Part shown: positions 46,002 to 58,069 of the stretch, in pieces | Layout: each line of letters begins with the position of its first letter | Numbering within the stretch: the stretch's first letter is position 1 | Assembly (NCBI GenBank): GCA_947069175.1 | Contig: CAMTDV010000007.1 | Coordinates: 52,347,681 to 52,411,680 of the forward strand | Reading direction: 5' to 3' | Source: Scalesia atractyloides | Taxonomy: Eukaryota > Streptophyta > Magnoliopsida > Asterales > Asteraceae | Length of the DNA: 64,000 bases | Made by a program: the position numbers and the translations under genes | Notes under the pieces: model-generated | The model's database searches: none | The model's input: only the letters and a program-made list of their open reading frames with translations | What the model was told of the DNA's origin: nothing

Positions 46002-46576
46002 AAAATTTTCATCCTCCAAATTTGTCATCTTTTTATGAGGGTACTTTTCTTTCATTACGTTTCCTAATTCCCATGTAAAGTTGGGCTCATGACGTGCATT
46101 CCACTTGACTTTGACTAACGGGATGGGATTTCCTTCTTGGGTAACTTTCTAATCTTCCTGTCTTTGATCTGTAGTGGTTCTTCAATGAAGTTGAGTTGTT
46201 TGTCAACGTGTACGTCTTCCAAGGGTATTTGTTGAGCTTCATCTAGTAGGCACTTCCTTACAATATCTTTAGGTTCAACAATACATGAAAAGTATTATGT
46301 ATTCCTGCCAGCTGTTCAGGAAGTTTTAGCAGATAAGAAACTGGTCTTACTCTACTTGTTACTTCAAACGGCCCAATGTATCGGAGTTTCGACTTTCCTT
46401 TATTTCTAAACTGAATAACTCCTTTCAGAGGTGATTAATCATTACTTTATCCCCTATTTGGAACTCTAGGGTTTACGCCTTTGATCCGCATAACTCTTTT
46501 ATCGATCTTGTGCGCTTTTCATCCTTTCCTTGATCTGCTGAATCTTTTCTTTAGTCTCCATAACGATTTTTGGTCC
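46002..46576 (-). pseudogene. pol: Gypsy integrase C-terminus with chromodomain-like tail
   Basis: The continuation of integrase on the minus strand is frame-broken. A GPY/F-type block reads RYIGPFEVTSRVRPVSYLLK and IHNTFHV (about 46270-46400). Then come VHVDKQLNFIEEPLQIKDRK and a chromodomain-like VKVKWNARHEPNFTWEL (about 46080-46215). The chromodomain tail targets integration to particular chromatin in chromovirus gypsy elements. Its presence places this element with Tekay/Del-type chromoviruses (inference from motif memory). Confidence 0.7.
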
Positions 46577-47620
46577 TTATAGTTGACTTTCCCCTACTTT
46601 CGTCCAACAGATAGGAGTTCGACACTTTCTTCCGTGTAAAGCTTCATACGGTGCAACCCTAATGCTGGCATGATAGCTATTGTTGTAAGCTAATTGGATG
46701 AGTGATAGGTGATTGTCCCAACTTCTACCAAAGTCAATTACACAAGCCCGAAGCATATCTTCTAACGTCTGGACAGTTCGTTCCTTCTGCACATCTGTCT
46801 GAGGGTGATAGGTAGTGCTTAGGTTAAGCTTTGTTCCCAGCTCCTGTTGGAAACTTTGCCAAATTTAGATGTGAAATGACTATCTCTATCTGATATGATC
46901 AATACAGGCACCCCATTTCGTGAGACTATTTCTTTGATGTAAATCTGAGCTAGGTTGTTCATCTTATAGTCCTCCCGAATTGGCAAGAAGTGTGTAGACT
47001 TGGTCAGTCTGTCCACTATTACCCATATAGTATCACAAACGTGACTTGACCTTGGGAGCTTCGTGATAAACTCCATGGTGATTTTCTCCTATTTACATTT
47101 TAGAATCTTTGGTTGTTGCAAGTATCCAGAGGGCTTTTGATGTTTTGCCTTCACCTTAAGGCATGTAAGACACCTTTCCACATGATGGGCAATAGATCGC
47201 TTCATTCCCGGCCACCAATAGTTATTCCTTAAATCCTTATACATCTTGTCACTCCCAGGGTGAATCAAATACTTAGACTTGTGGGATTCCTCTAAGATTC
47301 TATTCCACAATCCCCCAAAATTCAGAACCCATATCCTATTGTTGAACCTAAGGATATTATCGTTTCCCATTATCAGTAGCTTCAGTCTCCCAATCATTCT
47401 TTCTTTTACAATATGATTCTCTTTTAAGGCTTCTCGTTGTATATTCTTAATTTGATCTAAGAGACTACTTTTAACCTCTATTTTGGTTGCACGAATCCTT
47501 ATTGGTTGTGGTTTCTCTTTTCTACTTAGAGCATCTACTACTACGTTTGCCTTACCTAGATGGTATTGGATCTCATAATCGTAATCACTTAATAATTCCA
47601 TCCATCGTCTCTGACGCATA
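46577..47620 (-). pseudogene. pol: Gypsy RNase H end and integrase
   Basis: Starts with the RNase H end MRQRRWMELLSDYDYEIQYH. The integrase zinc-binding HHCC region follows (HPGSDKMYKDLRNNYWWPGM ... HHVERCLTCLKVKAKHQKP). The catalytic core has MEFITKLPRSSHVCDTIWVI (first D), ISDRDSHFTSKF (second D) and KERTVQTLEDMLRACVIDFG (glutamate region), then YNNSYHASI and EALHGRKCRTP. Breaks at about 47089 and 46819 split it into three open pieces. Confidence 0.85.
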
Positions 47621-47639
47621 TTGAGCTCCTTTTGCTCGA

Positions 47640-48980
47640 ATATGTGTTTTAAACTTTTATGGCCAGACCGCGTAAGACTACTAAAATAGAAAAAGAGAAG
47701 GGATTATCATTTTTCAACCTGATTAAAAGTTTGATTTGTACCATAAAGATAATGTCTCCAAATTTTCAATGTGAACACTACGACACCAAGTTCCAAATCA
47801 TGGATTGTGTAGTTCCGTTCGTGAATCCTCAACTGTTTAGAGGCTTAGGCAATACTTTGCCTCTTTGCATGAGTACACATCCCATGCCATAATGAGATGC
47901 ATCACAATAGACGACAAAATCATTAATTCACTCAGGAAGTGACAGTATTGGGGCGCTACATAACTTTTTTTTAACGTGTTAAAGGCTTCTTCTTGTTTAG
48001 GTTTCTAATTAAACTTTGATGCTTTCTGGGTTAGTTGGTTAATGGTGTTGCAATCTTTGAGAAGTCTTGAATAAACCTTCTATAGTATCCTGCTAACCCT
48101 GGAAATCTTCTGATTTCAACAGGATTCTTCGGTACTTCCAATTTCTTGATGGCCTTGATCTTTGTAGGGTCAACTTGTATTCCATGTTCATTTATTACGT
48201 GGCCTAAGAATTGCACCTCACGTATCCAAAATTCACACTTAGAGAACTTTGTATATAGTTTTTTCTTTCTTGAGCAATTCAAGGACTGCTCTGAGGTATT
48301 GTTTGTGTTTTACCTCATTCGTAGAGTAGATAAGGGTATCGTCAATGAAAATGATCAGAAACTTATCGAGGTAAGGTTTACAAACCTTGTTCATGAGGTC
48401 CATGAACACTGTTGGTGCGTTGGTTAATCCAAATGACATTACCAAAAATTCATAATGACCATACCTAGTCCTGAAGGCAGTCTTAGGTAAGTATTCTGGT
48501 GCAACTTTCACTTGGTGGTATCTAGACCTCAAGTCTATTTTAGAGAAATAGCTTGCCCCTTGTAATTGATCAAACAAGTCATCGATCCTAAGCAAAGGGT
48601 ATTTATTCTTTATAGTAGCTTTATTCAAGTCTTTATAATGGATGCACATACGCATCATCCCATCTTTCTTCTTGACATATAGGATGGTGCTCCCCAAGGC
48701 GACGAACTGGGTAGGATAAACCCCTTGTCAAGTAACTCCTACAATTGCTTCTTGAGTTCTTGCATCTCTTTCAGGGCCAATCTATATGGTGACTTAGTAA
48801 TCAGTGATGTACCTGGGACAAGGTCAATGCGAAACTCAACTTGTCTATCTGGTGGTAGTCCCGGGAGTTCATCGGGAAACACTTCGGGGTGTTCTCGTAC
48901 TACTGGCACGTCCTCGACCTTCTTTCTGTAGTGTTTATGACATATGCTAAAAAACCAACATACCCTTTCCTTAGGCATTT
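47640..48980 (-). pseudogene. pol: Gypsy reverse transcriptase and RNase H
   Basis: Linker and RT start: VVREHPEVFPDELPGLPPDR (48978-48739), then after a frame break KKDGMMRMCIHYKDLN, IDDLFDQLQGASYFSKIDLR, FRTRYGHYEFLVMSFGLTNA, and the catalytic IIFIDDTLIYS. Another frame change near 48240-48280 leads to FLGHVINEHGIQVDPTKIKA and AGYYRRFIQDFSKIATPL. RNase H (about 48030-47650) is badly broken. The catalytic FIDD pair of aspartates is kept. Confidence 0.88.
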
Positions 48981-49239
48981 ATGTGCTTGCGTTATCGTGA
49001 TGAGGTTCTTAGTCTTGTTAGTGCGGTCTCCCGGTACGGTTAGCCATTTTCCGTTGGCTAATCAGAGTCGGACAATCCTTTTGTCACATATAACTTCCGG
49101 GTCATATGGTGCCAACCAGTCCATTCTATAACTATGTCGAATTCTCCAAGTTCCATAGGCATTAGGTCTATAGGGACAACAAGGTTTTAGCCTTATTTTA
49201 AGATTCTTAACAAGTTAACTATCTCTTTTTAACTTCCAT

Positions 49240-49500
49240 CAACCATTTCTACTATAAAGTATGATCTAGGTTTTGGGACGTCTGGTTCAAGTAAGGTCTA
49301 AAGGTAGTCAACACTGTACTTCTATTTGCACCAGTATCAACTAACACACGTGCATATACATCAATATGAGATACGTGCCATGATAACGTCTGTAGTGGTC
49401 TTGGCTTCTTCTGTGGTGAGTACAAATGAACGCCCTTTTGGCTGATTTGGTTGTGTCCTATCATTCCTTTTGAGTTTGGGGCATTCAGATCTCATGTGGT
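49240..49500 (-). pseudogene. Gypsy gag zinc knuckle and protease
   Basis: CFECGDPNHMRSECPK (CCHC, about 49500-49453) is followed after a frame change by the aspartic protease motif VLVDTGANRS (about 49350-49320). The protease cuts the gag-pol polyprotein. A short degenerate linker (49000-49240) connects to RT. Confidence 0.75.
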
Positions 49501-49514
49501 TAGGGTCTCCACAT

Positions 49515-50580
49515 TCAAAACACTTCTCTTTTCCTTAGATTCTTGAAGAGCATGACCCTTCTTTTACAATTTGGATAAGGAAAATGGCATTCCCCCGTAT
49601 GAAAGCATTTGCAAATTTGACATTGAGGAAATGTTTTAAACCTTTTAAAGTTGTTATTCTGGGTGTCCCTCTTTCTTTCTTCCCACTTCCTTTTTGGTGC
49701 GGGAGATTCAGCCTGTCGCAAAATCATCTCGGCAGCCATGACGGCACCAGCCTCAATAGTTTCTACAAATGTCTTGGGTGATTTAGATTTGATAAACACC
49801 CTCATTTTGGAGGGTAGACCCCAAATAAACCTATTGATCTGTTGTTCCTCAGTCAAGGCTAAATAAGAAACCAGTCCAGATATGTCGTTGAAACGAGAAA
49901 CATACTCTCGGTATCTTTTATTTCCCATTTTCAACTGAAAAAATTCCATTTCCAGTTGCTCAATCTCACTAAGAGGACAAAACTTAGTGAGGAACTTATG
50001 GATAAACTCTTCCCATTTCACCTCCTTAACTTTTTCTTTGCCCTCTGTTCGAACCACAATGTTCCACCAGTGAAGGGCTTCAACTTTAAATATATGCACG
50101 GCAAATCGTACTTTGATGCGGTCATCACACTCACATATGTCTAATATTGACTCCATCTAGTTGAGCTAGTACTGGGCTTCTATTGCTCCCTTTCTTCCGT
50201 CAAAGGACTGAGGTTTACAGGACATGAAGTTCTTATATGTACATTCCTTTGAATTGGAATATTCACCTTTTCCTTTCTAGTGGCATGGTTGCAATAGTCT
50301 TTTTCTTTTCGCCCGCTCTTTCCCTTTGTACTGGCATGGAGACAACTAAGCTTTCTTTAAGTCGTTCTCCTGACTGGTTAACATTACCGGTTTATGCATT
50401 TGTTATTACCTTAGCCACTTCCACAGCTATAATGTGGATATCTTCAACATTTAGATACATGCTTATAGTAGACCAGGATTTGACACTGTGAGAGGGAGTT
50501 TGAGTCCTATGAGAACCTTCATCTCTCCTTCTGTTATTCTGTTCATTTCTAGATCCTTGTTCATCTCTATGTTCAGACAT
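49515..50580 (-). pseudogene. gag: Gypsy gag
   Basis: The N-terminal frame MSEHRDEQGSRNEQNNRRRD (50580) is broken by stops. The main gag core (50156-49515) reads ALHWWNIVVRTEG, VKWEEFIHKFLTKFCPLSEI, FIWGLPSKMRVFIKSKSPKT, then a basic tail with an extra knuckle-like CQICKCFHTGEC. It resembles the retrotransposon gag domain of chromovirus elements. It is the best-preserved frame of this element (213 codons). Confidence 0.85.
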
Positions 50581-50659
50581 TGTCTCCTTCCTATAAGAAT
50601 ATGATTGTACAGAGTAACTAATATGTATAATACATCATTATAATATAACAATTATATAC

Positions 50660-50668
50660 ATCACACAA

Positions 50669-50736
<68 letters not shown>
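50660..50736. repeat. (AT)n microsatellite
   Basis: A nearly pure TA dinucleotide run of more than 60 bp, located between gag and the 5' LTR of the gypsy element, where the leader and primer site would be expected. No primer site is readable here. Confidence 0.9.
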
Positions 50737-50739
<3 letters not shown>

Positions 50740-50815
50740 CACATAAAAAGACACAACATAGTTTACTTCTTCTAGTGTCACTCAATTGACTATGCAAGTA
50801 CTTTTCCTAAGAACA

Positions 50816-52340
50816 TGTTACTTGGCCTAGTCTGAGTGTGCTATTGACACACTTACAACAGAAGCAAACTAAACTTTTATTAAAACTTATAACAGACTGA
50901 GTACAACACTTTATTTATTTACAAAATTTTAGCAACTAAGAACTCCTTGATGAACTCCACAATGGTCAAGTAGTTCCTATAGCTTTCCTCATGGCTCACC
51001 TAAGATAAGTATACTCAAAATGACGTCAGCTATATACTTGTGAGCTCATACTATACAATTTTATAAAGACAGACCACAGTTTACATTATATGCATACACA
51101 ATATGGGCCTGTGATCACATTATAGTTAGGTTGTGCCTCATTGAACCTTATTGGATACATTTGACTTGTCACAAACCACCGTACAAGGGACATACTTGAA
51201 CTCCAACAGTGCCCCCTTACAGCCATCACATTGGTATGAGTGTGTGTCGTTCCACCTTATAAGCACTAAGTGCCTGTGGGTACAACACATTATTACCCTT
51301 CCTAGAGCGACACACCCCAGTAAGCATAATAGGATCCCATATACCCATACCATACTGACACATGCATACTGCAACATTCTCATTATTGCTAGTTATGGAA
51401 GAGTATACTATCATAGTTTAAAAGACATGTATGATGACTCACCTTATTAGCAATTGCTTAATAGCCACTAGTCCGATCGGGTTATATCTCAAGGTCCTGA
51501 CACAATTACGTAATCCTAGGTTAGATAATGTACACCTAACTAGTCATTATCGTGGCTGAATATTGGTAAATGCTACCTTGTTTAAGGCTAGTTTACCTGC
51601 CCCGACAATAACCCTAGTATCTAAAAGTAATAAGAACAACACTACTACTAATAATAATACTAATATTAACTACTAAAAATAAAAAATAAATAATGAACAT
51701 AAACTTAAAGAAGAACATCTCTTAAAACTATCTATGGCAATTTGATGTAGAGTCTCCCTACTCGAGCTCCTAGCCATACTCGTACTCTAAAAACAATTAC
51801 GAACAACACCTAACGGGTATCGTAAGATTCTCTATACTAGAGCGTTTCCAAAATGAAACTTATAATTCTAACCGGCATGTATTGAAGGTTCTATATATAC
51901 TAGGCAAAGGACGGGGCTTTAGAAAATTCATCGATGTAGGACTAGAGTTGTCATGTGTGTCTCCTTGCTTATATGTTTACGTAAGGTAAGGTTTTGATGA
52001 ATGTTATTATATTTTATATACTAAAATTAATTCAGCTGCCTCATTTGTTTGTATCTTATAACTTTTAAAATATAATGTTTTTAAAAACAATAAATATGTG
52101 AATGAAACGAACTCATTTTTATCTACGTTTTAACCTAAGTTTAATTAACACGGAGTAAGGTCAAAATAATATATTTTATTATTAATATTAAACGATATCC
52201 TATTATAGCCAAAGCTCGTTAATATAGTTGATATTCCACATTACCATTTTACTCGTTACTTACTCGTTCAACAATATATGAAATATAAACTACATTTTTA
52301 ACATGTTTATAACAAGTACATTAAGGTTTGGGGCATTACA
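50816..52340 (-). repeat. 5' LTR of the nested gypsy element, about 1525 bp
   Basis: Diverged copy of 44524-45986 in the same orientation. The outer end on the minus strand is TGTAATGCCCCAAACC at 52340, followed outside by TAAGT. The inner end near 50816 (TGTTAC) is degenerate and no primer-binding site is visible next to it. Confidence 0.88.
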
Positions 52341-52345
52341 TAAGT

Positions 52346-53090
52346 AATCTTATCTGATGCTAACAATTGAATTTATATATTTTAGTTACTTGAAAGAACC
52401 CTCAATCAGTGTCGCGATGATATTGGAACTACTATGAAAGAGGCTTAGTGAGTTACCATTGGTTTCTATTGAGATCGTCGGGTTATTTTTTGTAAAGGAA
52501 TAGAGTCATCATATTCATATTCAAAGTCATAATCTCAGGTAACATGTTAAGTTTTGTACATATGTTACTCAGCGTTGCTGAGATTAAGCCAGTATAGAAC
52601 TAGGGATGTAAATGAGCCAGGTTGAGCCCAACTAAGCTCGAGCTCATTATGTTTTTATGAAGCTCGAGTTTGGCTCGCGAGTAAAACCCAAAGCTCAAGC
52701 TCGGCTCGATCGAGCTATTTTGAGAACAACATCCACTAAGCTAATTTTGTTTATGTCATCAATTATTTTTCATGTCAAAGTGCATGTATTTAAGTTCTTT
52801 AATTTTGTTTTCAGGAGGGAGACAAAGTTGTAGACAGGGATGAGGATATTGATGGAATACTTAAAGAGTGTTTTTAGTATTAGGCATTGTTTTTTAAGTG
52901 ATTATTTTAGATGTTGAAGTATGTATGTCAAATAATTTTTTTTAGTCTAAGATATTTGTAATATATTTAACATGATTATAAAATGAATTGTTTTGGTAGA
53001 TGTGTATTTTGTTATGGAATTGATTTATATATTATTTTGATTCTCTAGGTAAAAATTCTAAAAATAAATATATTTTTAAAACAATTAAAA
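52346..53090. other. CACTA interior right of the gypsy insertion
   Basis: Non-coding; 52600-52735 is a GAGCTCG/GGCTCG-rich dispersed repeat like 3540-3620. A short protein-like piece at about 52385-52450 is not recognised. Confidence 0.4.
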
Positions 53091-53439
53091 CAATGACACG
53101 CATGTCATAAATGTGTGTTATTAAAGCGTGTCATAAATGTGTTGTAAATATGTCACAAACGCGTGTCATTAAGGTTTGTCATAAACACGTGTTATTAAAG
53201 TTTGTCATTAAGGTGTCATTAAAGTATGACATAAAAGTGCATGTCATCTTCAATTAATGACATAGGCTTCCTTGACACTCTTTAGTGTGTCATATCTATC
53301 CTTTAATGACATGCAATGTGCATCATTAAAGATCTCTTTTCTATTAGTGCAAGGTGTCTTCAAGTTATTTTTTTTAAATGTTGACATGTCTACCGTCTTA
53401 CCTTTTTTAATAATTATAAATTCTTTTCCTTAACCTTTT

Positions 53440-53640
53440 TATAAATATTCGGTTCCTGGCATGATTCTGAAACTTGGCATTATAAGGATATAAATCAGGG
53501 GTGTGATCCTTCCTATAAAATACCTTTTATTAGGATATAAATCAGGGGTGTGATCCTTCCTATTAAACTCGAAAACTTTTGCCATGATTCTGAAACTTGG
53601 CATTATTAGGATATAAATGGATGGGTAACTGGTTATAAAT
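53440..53640. repeat. Nested local duplications (GGATATAAAT.. and CATGATTCTGAAACTTGG)
   Basis: GGATATAAATCAGGGGTGTG continues to GATCCTTCCTAT and occurs twice (about 53487 and 53533). CATGATTCTGAAACTTGGCA occurs twice (about 53460 and 53583). GGGGTGTGATCCTTCCTAT also appears on the minus strand at about 36160. Confidence 0.7.
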
Positions 53641-54480
53641 GAACCCATGTCAAGACAGGTAATTTTGGTACAACTGAACTTGGACGGGTTAAGTAAGGGA
53701 ACTCTGTCAAAAAAAACTAATTTTTTGTATCAATAATATTAAATGTCTTGCACTTGTGGTCTTTCTAGTTTGAATAACAGAACTAAATAACCCTTGGTGA
53801 TATCAATTTAACTACTTTGGCTGTTGCTAACAAGTGGTTACATTCAGGAGATGATGCACAAGCAAATCCTGTATGCCATCACTGAAGGACGAGGATCTTT
53901 TGATTTGTCATCACCTTTTCATTTAAAGCTAACATAATTTTGTATATATGCAACTCATGACCGTTTCGTTTGAAGGTAACTGAATTTTGTATATTTGAAT
54001 CTCAAAAGCTTTTGGATATTGGAATCTTTGTTTTTGAATGGTCTTATAAATTGGGTTGCATTGCATGCCTACTCAGCCCAATAAAAGTTTTCTTCTGCTG
54101 CTCTCCCTGATTGTCAACTTTAAGGTCAGTTTTCTAAATTTTTTTTCCGTAGTATTCTGTTGAATACATGGTATGTGAGGTGGCAAAATGGGTGGGCCAA
54201 GCGGCTTAAAATGGGTATAAACGGGCAATATCTATGCTGGTCAAAACCTTTGATAGTTCCAAGCAAAGGTTGGGTTATTCTGGGAACTTTTGTCCTAATT
54301 TTTTTTATAATCCATTATTTTCTTACATATAGTTACAAAAACTATACTTTGATTGCACTGATATAATTTTATTGTATAAAACGATTTAGGGCTCTTCTTT
54401 AAATTCACACTTTATGTGAATTCGACTTGCTTGACAATTTCATCTCGTTTCTATATGCGTTTTACACATGTGATGTTAGT
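53641..54480. other. Unassigned intergenic stretch
   Basis: No gene or transposon protein recognised. The open frame at 54160-54366 is judged spurious. Confidence 0.35.
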
Positions 54481-54489
54481 CATTAGAGA

Positions 54490-54962
54490 TTATAATTACC
54501 CAAATCGACCCATTGATGTGTGAAACTCTACGCATCGAAAAGTATCATAATGATTTATGGTAAACACATGTTTTTGAATGTTAAGTATTGTTCGATCTGG
54601 CCCTAAGATCATGGGTCTTTGATATCGCTCCTGTTGGGCTTGTTTCTGAAACATGCCTTTAAGTTGCTGGATCATGTCATAAGCATCTTTATCTTCCATG
54701 TTCTTCTGAAGTTCAGAAGACATGGTGGCTTGCATAAGGCAGGCTACCTCAACGCCATCCTCGTTATGTTTTTCCAGTGCCTTGCGAGCAACAGTAGTGT
54801 TACTTCAGGCTCGGTAGGGGCTAGGCCATCTAAGATATATAGTTTTTTCGCCATCTTGAGAACTATTCTCAGATTACGATGCCATTCGAGAAAGTTGGTG
54901 TTATTCAATTTTTCCTTTCCAAGTATAGACTTGAGAATGAAGAAGTTGTTTTCATTAGACAT
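54490..54962 (-). pseudogene. gag: Ty1/copia gag N-terminal fragment
   Basis: The minus strand reads ILGKEKLNNTNFLEWHRNLR and IVLKMAKKLYILDGLAPTEP, the copia gag N-terminal region. After a frame change, ATMSSELQKNMEDKDAYDMI and QQLKGMFQKQAQQERYQRP continue to about 54560. It then loses similarity. It is on the same strand as the LTR at 56340-57205 and could be its gag, but 1.4 kb of leader is long, so linkage is tentative. Confidence 0.8.
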
Positions 54963-56326
54963 CTGTTATATAAGCAAAGGATCTTAATTAGTATTTTCGA
55001 TGTATATTTCTTTATTTAATTAATGACCCAGTAATTAGAACAAGGAATGAGAATCTGGTTATGTCAGTAGTAAAGACAGCTGTGGCATACACTTTAGTAA
55101 GTGACTAGGCAGATAGACAACGAGTGTCAATTGTGAAAACTGCACAACTCTCAAGTATGAGGCCGCTAAGACAACTTTTGTCTATGCATTGATACGTTTA
55201 GCCTCATCTTTCAAGACAGCTGGAGCATGTGATGAGAAAAGAAAAGGTAATATCCGTCCTAAAAGAGGTACTTGTGAAAGGGCCGGATGTGTCAAGGAAA
55301 CCCTTGCTACTTGGAAGGATAAGCTAGACATCAAGTGCGGTGCTGCTCCAAATACTGATGGTTCGCATTACGTTCCAAGTGTAGCTTGTGATAGGATGGC
55401 ATAGACTATTGATTTTAGTTATGTGTTAGTTTTAATATTTACCAAATAGGGTTGTACGACCCAATTTTAGTATATATTTTTAGTCGTGACATCTTGATAA
55501 CCCTTTCATCTCCCAGGACACTTAGTTTTAAATAAATTATTAAAACTAAGTTTGTCGCAACTTATTTAACCAATTTTAAGTTAATAGAAATCTATTAATT
55601 TAATAACTTTGGAAAAATAAATCTAGTTTAATTTGCAAAACTTAATTGGTTATTTGTTTGTTTTAAAAACAAACTTTGTTTTATAACAAAATTTTAACAA
55701 GTTGTAAAAACAATTTAGAACTTGTTTTAATGTGATTGTTTCAATATTTTAAAACTCTTTTTAAAATCATGTTGGTATTTAGGTTGGTTATGTTATAACA
55801 ACTTATAAGATAAAAGCAACCACAATAGCAAGACAAATATGTAAATGTATATGGCTATTAATTGTTCGATCTTGCTAGAGTCTACTAGCTAGATCAAACG
55901 GTCATGGGTCACAACACACAAACAACCACGAGCATGGACTTGAGTGCATCTGATCGTCTCGAGCAACTCCCACCGACTTCATGACTCCTGTTTAGCGTCC
56001 TCCGTTGTGTCTCCGGTCTACGTTTATTACAATATTTAAAAATACAATAAAGGAAGGAACCCTATCTATTACAACTTTGAACCACTAGGTTGGCCAAAAA
56101 CCATAATAACAGAACCGAATAAAATATATAACCACAAAACAAGGTCGGTTTAGAATTACATATTCCACAACAATCACAAAATAAACCGGGAAATCTTTTG
56201 GTCAAGCAAAACAAATAAAATATTGACCAAAATTAAAGTTGCCCTTTAAAAACACATAGAACAGAAAAATAATTAAAACTTGTGTTTTAATTCCGGTGAA
56301 GATACCGGTACCGACTCGTAACGAAG
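54963..56326 (-). other. Leader or intergenic stretch between copia gag and its LTR
   Basis: No protein recognised. The open frame 55189-55404 (plus) has no recognisable product. 55500-55770 is A/T-rich with AACTTGTT/AACAAG words. If the element is one unit this is its long 5' leader. Confidence 0.35.
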
Positions 56327-56338
56327 GCTCTGATACCA
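56327..56338 (-). promoter_or_regulatory. Primer-binding site (initiator tRNA-Met)
   Basis: TGGTATCAGAGC on the minus strand, one base inside the LTR end at 56340. Confidence 0.75.
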
Positions 56339-56339
56339 C

Positions 56340-57205
56340 TGGTTTTCGTGGCGATCAGTTAAAATTTTATTTATCAAAACCGGTTCAATAAATAATAGTC
56401 AATTAAATAAGCGAGTTAATTAATAAAACGCAACGGAAAATAAACAAGTGATCAACAATAACTGAATCTCGACAGGATCCGGTTACATGCAAATACGAGC
56501 ATAGTTATAAAAAATTAACTAACGATGAGAAAGATATACCTTGGTTAATAACTAACCAATTGAGACACTTAGGTTCAACGAACAGGTGCTAGTGACACGA
56601 ACTGACGGAATGCGGGTATAGCCCCGACGGCAGCCTAGCGGCAGTGGCCGGTGACGAGGAGCGGCAGCCGCGGACTGGCCTCAGGAACGGGTGTGAATGT
56701 CTTGAGAGTTCTTCTCTAATTTCTCTAACCCTATGGCCAACTCCATGCTCTTGTTTAAATATGATACGGAGGTTCAAGCATGTTTGCCAAGTGGCGGACA
56801 TGCACATGCATGTGCGACAAGTGGCCAAGGTTCTTTGCATACGAGACAAGTGGCAGAGAGGCTATGCATGTGCGACAAGTGGCGTAGCGTGGGTGCATGT
56901 GCAACAAGTGGCGCAGTAAGGGAGCATGCACAACAAGTGGCGAGGTGAGTGTAGCCGTCTCACCCGGTCCAAGTACATGTCTCTCAGTTAATACCCGCAA
57001 CATGTTTATTAATTAAGATAAACATTTTATATTATTAATAACGAGTATTAATGATATAAACCAATTCACGATCATAAATTTAATTATGACGTAATTACCA
57101 GTTAAACTAGTTAAGTGGATTTAGTTCGTTGGCCACGGTGTAACTCTTACGGGTCATAACTCTGTGGGCCGCGTTAATTAATCGGACCGATCCAGTTATC
57201 CAACA
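56340..57205 (-). repeat. 5' LTR of a minus-strand copia element, 866 bp
   Basis: On the minus strand it starts TGTTGGATAACTGGATCGG (57205) and ends CACGAAAACCA next to the primer site. A TATA-like CATATTTAAAC lies near 56755. Directly upstream is a strict tandem array (56780-56945). The right flank is another copia gag fragment, so this LTR was inserted into, or truncates, an older element. No partner LTR is seen. Confidence 0.75.
56786..56945 (-). promoter_or_regulatory. 29-bp tandem array with CAAGTGGC core in LTR
   Basis: CAAGTGGC starts at 56788, 56818, 56847, 56876, 56905 and 56934, a spacing of 30, 29, 29, 29 and 29 bp. The units also share GCATGTGCGA/GCATGTGCAA. CAAGTG is an E-box variant. 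The open frames through it on both strands are readings of the repeat. Confidence 0.8.
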
Positions 57206-57914
57206 TAAGATGAATATGTGTATCTTTCATATTTGTTTTTTAAACTTGAAAGTTCACATTGAACAATTATATACTCTGTAATTTTTATCAATTTGTTCCA
57301 AATAGTTGTTTATTACATCTGGTTTTTCTCAAAACACTGATTTCCAATCCAGATGCATCTTTTGTTAAAACTTCAATTCTTTCCTTATAAAGTTTTTCAT
57401 CTTCTTTAAGCTTCCAATTTGTTTTTTTCCAAATTTAAAGTTCTCAATTAGTTTGAGGTTGTGGTCCTTATACCTGTATTACATAAAGACTCAGAACAAG
57501 ATTCAGAAGAAAACTCAGATTGTGAGGATACCTCTAAAATCAAACCAAAAGATTTCTTAGATTTCAGTTCACTCAAACTTCCAAACTTCTCGTTCAACGC
57601 ATCCCAAAGTGCTTTTGAAATCTTGTATTTAGTAAACTGAGATAAAATATTTCTTGGTAACGCCTTAGTCAAAATGAATATGTTTTTTTTTCTAGTAATC
57701 ACATTCGGCTTTTTGTTCTATGTTGAACTTTGATATTTGTAATTCTTTCTTTGAGCCTTCTTCAAGTGGTCGTTTGTAGCCTATTTCAGTTATATAAACC
57801 CACATTCATGAATCCAATTCGTTAACGAAAAACTCAAACTTCCATTTCAACTCGTTATATTCTTCTTTATTCAGCGGCATTGATAGTGAAATTTTTTGTG
57901 TAACAGTTGACATT
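57206..57914 (-). pseudogene. gag: Ty1/copia gag fragment (second, different copy)
   Basis: The minus strand starts MSTVTQKISLSMPLNKEEYN (57914). After a stop and frame changes it reads TKALPRNILSQFTKYKISKA and LWDALNEKFGS (57660-57560), the gag UBN2-type block, then a charged, coiled-coil-like tail up to the LTR border at 57205. No zinc knuckle is left. Confidence 0.75.
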
Positions 57915-58069
57915 TTCTAACTTTGACCAACTTGTGTTGGTCAACAAAATGTTGAACTTCAAATCTCATTACAAAACAACAAAATGTTGAAATTCAAATC
58001 TCATTAAATGGAATTTTTAACGTTGGCTTTTCAACACATTAATTCACCAACTCCGAAGACTTTAGACCA

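Larger units (their letters stand above)
40943..53349. mobile_element. CACTA (En/Spm-type) non-autonomous element carrying a nested gypsy
   Basis: The left end reads TACTACTAGAAAAAAGACCT (first base changed from C) and the reverse-complemented right end reads CACTAATAGAAAAGAGATCT; both continue TTTAATGA(C/T)G/A. The flanks are CAA on both sides (40940-40942, 53350-53352), the 3-bp duplication of CACTA elements. Subterminal GTGTGTCAT/ATGACAC(A/G) repeats fill 40970-41280 and 53090-53330. Without the nested gypsy element the CACTA is about 4.6 kb and shows no TNPD-type transposase. Confidence 0.85.

Noticed and set aside
55189..55404. 71-codon plus-strand open frame with several cysteines
   Set aside because: No recognisable family, no promoter context, and it lies in what is probably a retroelement leader on the other strand.
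56589..57003. Overlapping open frames with repeating CATSG or RHLSHMH words
   Set aside because: They read through the 29-bp LTR array on both strands.
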